From Bog-950 sp044225825 (GTDB lineage Bacteria > Bacteroidota > Bacteroidia > Chitinophagales > LD1), in NCBI GenBank assembly GCA_044225825.1, contig JBGAIB010000004.1:310001-374000 (forward strand): a stretch of DNA of 64,000 nt, read 5' to 3'. A program made the translations under genes and the position numbers. The notes beneath the pieces were generated by a model. The model saw only the letters and a list, made by a program, of their open reading frames with translations. It did no database searches and was not told the DNA's origin. This document shows, in pieces, positions 53,450 to 60,654 of this stretch (positions within the stretch are counted from its first letter, which is position 1; every line of letters begins with the position of its first letter).

Positions 53450-53459
53450 CAGGCTTAAA

Positions 53460-54344
53460 ATGAATCACAAAGCCGGTTATATAAACATTGTGGGCTTACC
53501 AAACGTTGGTAAATCCACCCTTTTGAACGCCATTACAGGTGAGCGGCTTTCGGCTGTTACACCCAAGGCCCAAACAACCCGGCACCGTATTCTGGGCATT
53601 GTTAATGCTCCCGATTATCAACTCATTTTCAGCGATACCCCAGGTTTTATCAACCAGCCTGCCTACGAGTTGCAGAAACGCATGAACGAGGCCGTTGAGG
53701 AAGCCCTGGAAGACGCCGATGTGCTTTTGCTGGTTACCGACAAGTTCCAGCAGAAAGAGGAACAACAGCACCTCATTGACTTTGTGCAGCAAACCAAACT
53801 GCCTGTTTTGGTGCTGGTTAATAAAGCCGACCTGTGCACTCCCGATGAAATAATGGGGCATGTGCGCAAGTGGCAGGAACTATTACCTAACGCCGAAGTG
53901 GTGGCCATATCGGCGCTGGGCGGGGTTAACCGCGATAGCCTGCTGAGCAAAATTGCCGCCCTTATGCCCGATTCGCCGCCTTATTTTGATAAGGACCAGG
54001 TAACTGACCGGCAGGTGCGCTTTTTTGTAACCGAAATTGTGCGGGAGAAGATCTTCCTGAACTATGACAAGGAAGTACCTTACAGCACCCAGGTAGAAGT
54101 AACCAGCTATAAAGAGGCGGAGAACATTGACCGTATTAAATGCGAAATATATGTAGAGCGCGAGTCGCAAAAAGCCATCATTATAGGTAAAAACGGCGAA
54201 GCGCTTAAAAAAGTAGGTATCGAAGCCCGCAAAGCCATTGAAGAACTGGTGGGTAAACAAGTGCATCTGGAGCTTTTTGTGAAGGTAAAAGACAAGTGGC
54301 GCAATAACGATACAGCACTTAAGAACTTCGGTTACCGGAGTTAA
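53460..54344 (+). CDS. era: GTPase Era
   Basis: 294 residues, normal length. GTPase and KH protein needed for 30S assembly, binding 16S rRNA 3' end. G1 GLPNVGKSTLLN (~12-23), G2 TPKAQTTRHRI, G3 FSDTPGF (~59-65), G4 VNKADLC (~120-126), G5 SALGG; KH domain with AIIIGKNGEALKKVG near 240. Followed after 15 bases by der; the two ribosome-assembly GTPases probably share a transcript. Confidence 0.97.
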   Translation: MNHKAGYINIVGLPNVGKSTLLNAITGERLSAVTPKAQTTRHRILGIVNAPDYQLIFSDTPGFINQPAYELQKRMNEAVEEALEDADVLLLVTDKFQQKEEQQHLIDFVQQTKLPVLVLVNKADLCTPDEIMGHVRKWQELLPNAEVVAISALGGVNRDSLLSKIAALMPDSPPYFDKDQVTDRQVRFFVTEIVREKIFLNYDKEVPYSTQVEVTSYKEAENIDRIKCEIYVERESQKAIIIGKNGEALKKVGIEARKAIEELVGKQVHLELFVKVKDKWRNNDTALKNFGYRS

Positions 54345-54359
54345 TTTAATAGAACGAAT

Positions 54360-55667
54360 ATGGGATTTACTGTAGCTATAGTTGGGAGACCCAACGTGGG
54401 GAAATCGACCCTCTTTAACCGCCTGATAGGCGAAAAGAAAAGCATAACGCATGATATGAGTGGTGTTACACGCGACCGTATTTACGGGGAATGCGAATGG
54501 GGCACCAAGAAGTTTAACGTAATTGATACCGGGGGATTTGTATCGAACAGCAGCGATATATTTGAAAAGAACATACGCGAACAGGTGATGGTGGCCATTG
54601 AGGAAGCCAGCCTGTTGTTGTTTGTGGTAGATGCCACCACCGGTATTACCGACCACGATGATGAGTTTGCGAATCTGTTGAGGAAGCATTCCAAGAATGT
54701 GTTTTTAGTGGTTAACAAAGTTGATAATACCGACCGCCTGCACGAAGGCGCCGAGTTTTACAGCCTGGGCCTGGAGAATATCTTCTTTATTGCCAGTATG
54801 ACCGGCTCGGGAACGGGCGACCTGCTGGATGCCGTGATCGAGCGCATACCTGATACACCTGAGGAGGAAGAAACCGCGCACGTTCCCAAGGTTTGTATTA
54901 TTGGCCAACCCAACGTTGGTAAATCATCGCTGGTGAATGCCCTGTTAGGCGAAGACCGCAACATTGTAACCGATATTGCCGGTACCACCCGCGATAGCAC
55001 CCATTCCAACTATACCAAGTTTGGTAAGAACCTGGTTTTGATAGATACCGCCGGCATACGCCGGAAGAGCAAGGTGCACGAGAACCTTGAATTCTTCTCG
55101 GTTATCAGAGCGGTTAAGGCGCTGGACGAGTCGGATGTGGCGGTTATTGTGTTAGACGCCAGCAAGGGTATCACCCACCAGGACCTTACCATTTACAAGA
55201 TGGCTATCCGCAAACACCGGGGCATAGTAGTGGCCGTAAACAAGTGGGACTTAATAGAGAAAAGCACCAATACCGCCCGTGATTATGAGGCTGAACTGCG
55301 TGCTAAACTGGCCCCCTTTAACGATGTGCCGGTTATCTTCATTTCTGCCCTCGAAAAGCAACGTATCTTCCGGATAGTAGAGACCATTGAAATGGTATAT
55401 ACCAATATGAACCGTAAGATAACCACCAGCGAACTGAATGAGGTAATGCTGAAGTTTATTGAGCAATACCCGCCACCGGCCACCGATGGCAAACTGATTA
55501 AGATAAAGTATGTAACCCAGTTACCTACCCGTACCCCTAGTTTTGCCTTCTTTACCAACCACCCCAAGTATGTGCGCGAGGCTTATCGCAACTACCTGGA
55601 AAACAAGCTGCGCGAGACCTTTGATTTTACCGGCGTACCGGTAAATATCTTCTTCCGCGAGAAATAA
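54360..55667 (+). CDS. der: GTPase Der (EngA)
   Basis: 435 residues, tandem GTPase domains plus KH-like C-terminus, needed for 50S assembly. Domain 1: GRPNVGKSTLFN (~8-19), DTGGF, NKVDN. Domain 2: GQPNVGKSSLVN (~181-192), DTAGIRRKSKVHE, NKWDL. The C-terminal part with LPTRTPSFAFFTNHPKYV ends the protein. Co-oriented with era and 15 bases downstream. Confidence 0.97.
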   Translation: MGFTVAIVGRPNVGKSTLFNRLIGEKKSITHDMSGVTRDRIYGECEWGTKKFNVIDTGGFVSNSSDIFEKNIREQVMVAIEEASLLLFVVDATTGITDHDDEFANLLRKHSKNVFLVVNKVDNTDRLHEGAEFYSLGLENIFFIASMTGSGTGDLLDAVIERIPDTPEEEETAHVPKVCIIGQPNVGKSSLVNALLGEDRNIVTDIAGTTRDSTHSNYTKFGKNLVLIDTAGIRRKSKVHENLEFFSVIRAVKALDESDVAVIVLDASKGITHQDLTIYKMAIRKHRGIVVAVNKWDLIEKSTNTARDYEAELRAKLAPFNDVPVIFISALEKQRIFRIVETIEMVYTNMNRKITTSELNEVMLKFIEQYPPPATDGKLIKIKYVTQLPTRTPSFAFFTNHPKYVREAYRNYLENKLRETFDFTGVPVNIFFREK

Positions 55668-55748
55668 ATGCTACACTTTGAGGATAATCTGTTGATAACC
55701 AAGTGGAAAAAATTTAACCAAAATTTGGAAAAGCGGACACTCTCCAAC

Positions 55749-55756
55749 TATATTTG
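55749..55756 (+). promoter_or_regulatory. Promoter (-33/-7) of the tiny lipoprotein gene
   Basis: TATATTTG (exact TAnnTTTG) with TTTG at 55724-55727, a spacing of 21 bases; leader about 33 bases to the ATG at 55795. Confidence 0.65.
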
Positions 55757-55794
55757 CGCGTCAATTTAATTAACCAAAAACTAAAATCAAGACA

Positions 55795-56019
55795 ATGAAA
55801 AAGGTATTTTTCGCTTTCGTTGCTGCTTCAGTAATGGTTCTTGCTTCTTGCAATAACAAACCAGCTGAAGGTGGTGATGCTACTCCTGCCGATTCTACTG
55901 CAACTACAACTGCTGCTGAAAACGTGAGCACTACTGCTCCTGATACTTCTGCTGCTGCTGTTGCTGCTACCGGCGAAACTGCTGCCAGCGGTTCTACCGG
56001 CACTACCGGCACTAAGTAA
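55795..56019 (+). CDS. Tiny low-complexity lipoprotein
   Basis: 74 residues. Signal peptide with lipobox VLASC (Cys near 19) and then NNKPAEGGD. The ~55-residue mature part is almost only Ala, Thr, Ser, Gly, Glu, Asp and Pro, with no aromatic residues, so it is likely disordered. It has a good Bacteroidota promoter and a strong terminator, hence an isolated and possibly highly expressed gene. Such small lipoproteins are often abundant envelope components; no specific function known. Confidence 0.8.
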   Translation: MKKVFFAFVAASVMVLASCNNKPAEGGDATPADSTATTTAAENVSTTAPDTSAAAVAATGETAASGSTGTTGTK

Positions 56020-56040
56020 TTAGTACTAGTACACAACATA

Positions 56041-56075
56041 AAAAAGCCCCGCTTCATAAGCCGGGGCTTTTTTAT
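56041..56075 (+). terminator. Rho-independent terminator after the tiny lipoprotein gene
   Basis: AAAAAGCCCCG, loop, CCGGGGCTTTTTT; starts 22 bases after the stop. Confidence 0.9.
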
Positions 56076-56424
56076 TTGTAGCCGGGGCTGTTCTCCCAAT
56101 TGAAGTGGTAAAGTGTGTTGGCCCCTGGTAACTTTACACTCCTTTACACCTTTTTTGACTATTACCTTATACGTCCTTGTGTGCCGGGGATTCTTCACTA
56201 CGCTATCGCTTCGTTCAGAATGACAGCATACAATTATTATCAGTCAATAACGACTTTACACTTCTTTACACTTTTCTCGCATTGCCGGTATCAACTTTGC
56301 ACTACAAGCTTTCCTTACACTAAGGCGCGAAGTAACGAAGGGCGCAAAGTTTAATTGAATACAGATTTTTGCCACTAAGTCACAAAGCAACAAAGGTTCA
56401 AGGAGCCTGGAGGCGGCAAACCAG

Positions 56425-56437
56425 CCCCCCCCCCCCC
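56425..56437. repeat. Homopolymeric tract of 13 C
   Basis: Uninterrupted run of 13 cytosines next to module C; such tracts slip during replication. No promoter or coding frame is obviously controlled by it. Confidence 0.8.
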
Positions 56438-56700
56438 TTAACTTTACACTTCTTTACATTGTTTTTGTAAACCGGGAGCCGAAGAAGCCGGTTATCAACA
56501 CTGCTTGTGCATGCTTGTGCACGTTTATTGTCTGTGCACAAGTTAGAGAAAATTTCATATGAGGTTTTTTGTTGTTAAAACCACTGTAAATTGGTGGTTG
56601 ATGGATTAACCCTTTTTTGATTTGTGCACATTTGTGCACTTGATTTTGCAGTGCACAAATCGGAAAAAATTTAAAGTGTTAGGAATTGGGCATGGCGGTG
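56438..56700 (-). repeat. Composite repeat module, copy C (inverted GTGCAC module)
   Basis: Reverse complement of the B module: ATTTGTGCACTGCAAAATC, GTGCACAAATGTGCACAAAT, CAAGCATGCACAAGCAGTG, TTGATAACCGGCTTC and GTTTACAAAAACAATG all recur in the same order, ending next to the poly-C tract. The tandem hairpin units are missing in this copy. A 61-codon minus-strand frame is similar in translation to the frame in copy B. Confidence 0.8.
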
Positions 56701-56735
56701 ATAGTTGAGCCAAGCCCAGTAAGCCTACCCCCTCC

Positions 56736-56780
56736 GAAAAAACAAGGCTAAACACGGTTCTAACCTGTTCTTGTTTTTTC
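56736..56780. repeat. Nested inverted repeat
   Basis: GAAAAAACAAG (56736-56746) pairs with CTTGTTTTTTC (56770-56780) and encloses GGTT/AACC. It may be a bidirectional terminator or the end of a decayed element. Confidence 0.6.
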
Positions 56781-57191
56781 TCGTCCCCTGTACAACGCAA
56801 AAAAGCCTGGCAAAGGGGGACAGCCAATTCGCCTAACGTGATTATTGTACGAACAGGATTGCTCCCGGCCTACTTTAGCACGATATGGCTCACCATGCGG
56901 CGGCTTCACCGGAGCTAGTGTTTCACAAGCATGTCAAGGAACTTTGGGCAAAGACAAAGATACAATAAAAGATGCTTTGTTTCTTATTTAATTGCTTTTT
57001 TAACAAAACTACCATTAAAGGCGGATTACCTAAAAGGCAAGTCCGAAGACTTGCCGCTATTTAAACTTCCGGGTCTCCCTTCGGAAGACCAGGAAGAACG
57101 AGTAATGCCCTGTCAGCTAATTTTTGACCCAACATATTTAATTAGTCCTCTATCGATTTAGTGCCCAAGATAGCGCATCTTCAGGCTGCCT

Positions 57192-58226
57192 TTACAACCT
57201 AAAGTAATCGAATACAAAGTGACCATTTTCGCCATCTTTTACAAAGGTTACGAAGTGTAGCTTATAAAAACGGTCTTCATCGGCTTTAATAAAAAAGCTC
57301 CAGTCCTTTAGCACCGCATAACCGGTGCCGCCAATGGTAAAGCGTTTCCATTTATAACCTATGGCATCGCGTTTAAACGATAAGCGCCCTGGTTGGAAAT
57401 CGGAGATATTAAAACTATCAAAGCTAACGGTAGAGTCCATGTAGGCTCCTACCCTGTCGGGATTACTCAATATACCGGTTACTTCGTAAGGCAGGTAATA
57501 AGGTTCGTAGAACACCTCGGTATAACGGGTAAAGCAAAGGTCCCACTGACTTTTATCGGGCTCAATATCCACCACCGCGCCGTTGTTGGTAAAGGTAAAG
57601 TAGCGATAATTGCGTGTAGCATCCTTACCAATCTGATAGGAAGTGCCCACGGGGTCGTTTATAGCTGCGTACGAAATAGAATAGGTATCAGAACTAAAGC
57701 CATTAAACTTCAGCTTCATACAACCCAGGGAATTGCCCTGTGCATCTAAACCAAGAAAAATAAGATAAACGTGGTTGTTGGATACCGGTAAGGGGGAAAG
57801 TGAATCCCACCACTGGCCAATGGCACTTGAATCATCTTCAAATGCACCGAGTTCGTATCTCCAGCTAAGGTTCGAGGTATCGGCCGAAGTAACCTGTGCA
57901 AAATCGGTTTTATCGGTTTTATACACGCTCATAAACTTGGCCGTGTTTAACCATACATAATAACGGCCCTGCTTACATTCAAACATAAGGTCGTACGCCA
58001 TGCGCGAGTTGCTGCTTATTACACTGTTAGTGGCCAGACTGAAAAAAAACTGGTCGGCATAGGCCGGGCCCATATCAACAATACCTGTTTGGGCAGCACC
58101 ATGATCGCCCGGAGGAGCAATGGCCTTCTCTTTAAAGCAACCGGTAAGACTTATAGCCAATAGCAGCAAACAGGCTGCCAGCCATGGCTTTAATAAAAAT
58201 GATATGTTCAACTCCCGGTTCTTCAT
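57192..58226 (-). CDS. HmuY-like lipoprotein
   Basis: 344 residues. Lipobox ISLTGC (Cys near 30). The body matches the HmuY pattern by eye: SQWDLCFTRYTEVFYEP with Trp-Asp, PYEVTGILSNPDRVGAYMDS, then AIGYKWKRFTIGGTGYAVLKDWSFFIKADEDRFYKLHFVTF. HmuY of Porphyromonas binds heme; paralogues bind other ligands, so the ligand here is open. It begins 5 bases after the TonB receptor stop, so both are one transcript, with a Pho-box-like site upstream of the receptor. Confidence 0.85.
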   Translation of the reverse strand: MKNRELNISFLLKPWLAACLLLLAISLTGCFKEKAIAPPGDHGAAQTGIVDMGPAYADQFFFSLATNSVISSNSRMAYDLMFECKQGRYYVWLNTAKFMSVYKTDKTDFAQVTSADTSNLSWRYELGAFEDDSSAIGQWWDSLSPLPVSNNHVYLIFLGLDAQGNSLGCMKLKFNGFSSDTYSISYAAINDPVGTSYQIGKDATRNYRYFTFTNNGAVVDIEPDKSQWDLCFTRYTEVFYEPYYLPYEVTGILSNPDRVGAYMDSTVSFDSFNISDFQPGRLSFKRDAIGYKWKRFTIGGTGYAVLKDWSFFIKADEDRFYKLHFVTFVKDGENGHFVFDYFRL

Positions 58227-58231
58227 TCCGC

Positions 58232-60529
58232 TTACTTCGAAAAATGTAATGTTAATGCAGCAAAGAAGGTGCGGCCCCAGCCGATAGTTACTTCGTTACT
58301 GTTAATGCTGTGCCCTATGGCGCTGGCATTGGTGGTAGCTACATTTTTAACGCCTGCAAGGTTCTTCCCTCCTATGGTTAACTGTATGCGGTCCTTCCAA
58401 AAATTGCGCGACAGCGACACATCCAGCATATGGTAGGCATCGCGGGTGCCTGCCTGTATGCTGCTGTTAACGCTAAACAAAGGTTTTTTGCCATTGTATT
58501 TATACGAGATATTAACGCCGATAAGCGCTTTGGGTATAAAATAGGTGCCCCCAACCGTTACGTCGGTGCTAACCGTTTGCACCCGGTCGGTTTTAGATTT
58601 GGAATTGCTGAGATCGTACCCGGTAACCATACCGGAAGCGAACAGGCTGAGCTTATCCCATTTATAGGTAAGGGAAACTTGCCCGCCATAGGTAACATAG
58701 TTCTTTAAATTAAAGTATTGAAACCGTGGCGGAGGCAGCGGAGAAGTTAAACTCAGCCAGTCGATTTTGTTTTGAATGTTATTGTAAAACCCGCTGATGG
58801 CGGTAGTGATACTGTGCACGGTTTTGATCTTCTGCGTATAATCGAGCGATACGTTTACACAATGGCTTAGTTCCGGTTTCAGATCGCTGTTACCCATCAA
58901 GGCATGGTTACTGTCGAAGAAATTGAGATAGAGTTCCTTCAGCGATGGCGCACGGAAGCCACGGCTATACGAAGCACGTGCTACCACCACATCCTTGTGG
59001 TTGTATTTCAGATTGATACTTGGAATAAGGGGTGCCTGAAAACGGGTATTATAGATAATGCGCACAGCAGGCTGAATATCGAAACCGGTAAGCGGGGTTA
59101 CCTTTACGCTGCCAAAGGCTGCATAATCGCCCATTTGCTGCTTGCCTTTTTCGATACGGCGCTGGCTGGCATATTCCTGACTAACCTCGCCGCCAAACTG
59201 AAACTGGAGTTTGTTTTTCCATACCGGGAAGGTGTAGGTAGGGCGAAACAGGATTTGATGATAGCGCGCGGTATCACGCTCTTCGGCAGTTGGCACTTCC
59301 TTTTCGGTAAGGCTTACAAGGTCCTTTACATACTTATTGGTAAAACGGATAAAGCCACTGTAAGCCAGCAGCACATCCAACTGGTTATTATCGGCAAAGC
59401 GATACATAAACGAAGCGGAAGCACGGGGACGATAGGTAAGGTAATGCAGATCTTCGCCTACGTAGGTCCAGGAGGTATCGGTAGCACCGTATAAGAGCGC
59501 CTCGTGCGGAGCACCGCGGTCCAGCATCTTTTCGCGGAAGAAAGAGCCCAGTAAACTCAGGCGAAAACGGTTACCATTATAGATATACTTGGCATCGGCA
59601 AAGTACTGCTCCTTGGCCTTCCATTCCTGGTAACGCGGCAGGCTATCCAGCGATGAAAAGCCATTAAAGAAGTTGCGGCCAGCACTCAGGTAAATCTGGT
59701 TCTTTTTAAAAGCAAAGCCCCCGTTTAACTCTACGTTGTACTGACCTACTGTTTCGTAGTAGGTTTTTAGGTTCAGGTTTACTTTCTCCTTCTGAAAGGT
59801 TTTGGTAATGATATTGATGACACCGCCCATGGCATCGGTACCGTAAATGACCGACAGGGGGCCTTCTACAATTTCAATCCGCTCGATGTTGTTTACGTTT
59901 ACCTGGCTCAGATCCAGTTTGCCATCTAAACGGCCTACAATAGGCACGCCATCCACCATAATCTTGACCCCCTCGCCCGAAATACCGTTAATGCCAAGGC
60001 TGCTGCCAAACACGGCATCCTGGCCCAGGTCGATGTTCAGTTCGTTCTGCAATGCCTCGCGCAGGTTGTTTGCGCCTTTTGCCTTAATAACATCCCCCGA
60101 AATGATCTTTACGTTATAAACCGATTTCTTAACGCTGTTTACGCCGTATTGCCCGGTAACCACGATATCGTTCATGTTTTGTGCAACAGGACTGATAAAG
60201 TAGGTTTTGCTATCAGGGGCTTTTAGGGTATCGCGTAAACCGGTAAAACCCAGATAGGAAATAATAACTACCGAAGGTTCGGTAAAGTTGTAGAAGAAGT
60301 AACCGCCTGCGTCGGTCAGTCCGGCTGTGATTTTAGCTTTTTGCTTATCGGAGCTTAAGGGCAGCACCTGCACGATTACATCCTGCATGGGCTGGTTGTT
60401 ATCCTGTCGAACCACCTTTACGGAAGCATTATTGGGATCTATTTCGGCTGCCCCGGCAGAAAGGACAGACAACAGCAGGAGTGCCGGGAGCCAAAAACGC
60501 GTAAAGCAGGTATACGAAAATGCAATCAT
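58232..60529 (-). CDS. TonB-dependent outer-membrane receptor
   Basis: 765 residues from the ATG at 60529. A GTG at 60541 would sit inside the promoter motif TAAATTTG, so it is rejected. Signal peptide ending SAGAA, carboxypeptidase-regulatory-like domain (~30-105), plug (~115-235: MNDIVVTGQYG, VKIISGDVIKAKGANNLREAL, NIERIEIVEGPLSVIYGTDAMGGVINIIT), then a 22-strand-type barrel ending in an aromatic strand (FFAALTLHFSK). YSRGFRAPSLKELYLNF is the conserved barrel phrase. Partner: HmuY-like lipoprotein 5 bases downstream. No SusD homologue, so it is not a glycan SusCD pair. Confidence 0.9.
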   Translation of the reverse strand: MIAFSYTCFTRFWLPALLLLSVLSAGAAEIDPNNASVKVVRQDNNQPMQDVIVQVLPLSSDKQKAKITAGLTDAGGYFFYNFTEPSVVIISYLGFTGLRDTLKAPDSKTYFISPVAQNMNDIVVTGQYGVNSVKKSVYNVKIISGDVIKAKGANNLREALQNELNIDLGQDAVFGSSLGINGISGEGVKIMVDGVPIVGRLDGKLDLSQVNVNNIERIEIVEGPLSVIYGTDAMGGVINIITKTFQKEKVNLNLKTYYETVGQYNVELNGGFAFKKNQIYLSAGRNFFNGFSSLDSLPRYQEWKAKEQYFADAKYIYNGNRFRLSLLGSFFREKMLDRGAPHEALLYGATDTSWTYVGEDLHYLTYRPRASASFMYRFADNNQLDVLLAYSGFIRFTNKYVKDLVSLTEKEVPTAEERDTARYHQILFRPTYTFPVWKNKLQFQFGGEVSQEYASQRRIEKGKQQMGDYAAFGSVKVTPLTGFDIQPAVRIIYNTRFQAPLIPSINLKYNHKDVVVARASYSRGFRAPSLKELYLNFFDSNHALMGNSDLKPELSHCVNVSLDYTQKIKTVHSITTAISGFYNNIQNKIDWLSLTSPLPPPRFQYFNLKNYVTYGGQVSLTYKWDKLSLFASGMVTGYDLSNSKSKTDRVQTVSTDVTVGGTYFIPKALIGVNISYKYNGKKPLFSVNSSIQAGTRDAYHMLDVSLSRNFWKDRIQLTIGGKNLAGVKNVATTNASAIGHSINSNEVTIGWGRTFFAALTLHFSK

Positions 60530-60540
60530 GAAATCTGCCA

Positions 60541-60548
60541 CAAATTTA
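60541..60548 (-). promoter_or_regulatory. -7 promoter element of the TonB receptor / HmuY operon
   Basis: Minus strand TAAATTTG, exact TAnnTTTG, 11 bases before the ATG at 60529. The Pho-box-like repeat begins 32 bases upstream of it. Confidence 0.6.
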
Positions 60549-60578
60549 CGTCTTATGCAGCAGGCGGTTATGCGGCAA

Positions 60579-60596
60579 CTGTCATAGAAATGTCAT
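60579..60596. promoter_or_regulatory. Pho-box-like direct repeat upstream of the TonB receptor
   Basis: Plus strand CTGTCATAGAAATGTCAT: two TGTCAT half-sites at 11-bp spacing (60580, 60591). The E. coli Pho box consensus as I know it is CTGTCATAWAWCTGTCAY. The same arrangement stands before the second HmuY-like gene at the same distance from its -7 element. Confidence 0.55.
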
Positions 60597-60613
60597 AATA
60601 GACCTTTACGGCA

Positions 60614-60627
60614 CTGATAATTATCAG
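60614..60627. promoter_or_regulatory. Perfect 14-bp palindrome CTGATAATTATCAG
   Basis: Lies 85 bases upstream of the TonB receptor start, next to the Pho-box-like repeat. It recalls a Fur-type half-site pair (TGATAA/TTATCA) but lacks the usual 3-base centre. It may be an operator or, less likely, part of a transcription end for the upstream gene (stop 60655). Confidence 0.4.
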
Positions 60628-60654
60628 GCCGACATATGACGAAAGTAGCAAGCC

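Larger units (their letters stand above)
56076..57191. other. 1.1-kb gene-free, repeat-rich region
   Basis: Contains three TTTACACT(C/T)CTTTACA words (56132, 56254, 56442), a dispersed-repeat word (TTCACTACGCTATCGCTTCG near 56190), a 13-C tract (56425-56437), inverted composite module C (56438-56700), a long inverted repeat (56736-56780) and hairpins (57036-57055; GGTCT/AGACC near 57073-57091). A 76-codon frame at 56931-57161 runs across these hairpins and is not supported. Confidence 0.65.

Noticed and set aside
56931..57161. 76-codon ORF in the repeat-rich region
   Set aside because: It crosses two hairpins, has no recognised domain or promoter, and lies in otherwise noncoding repeat DNA.
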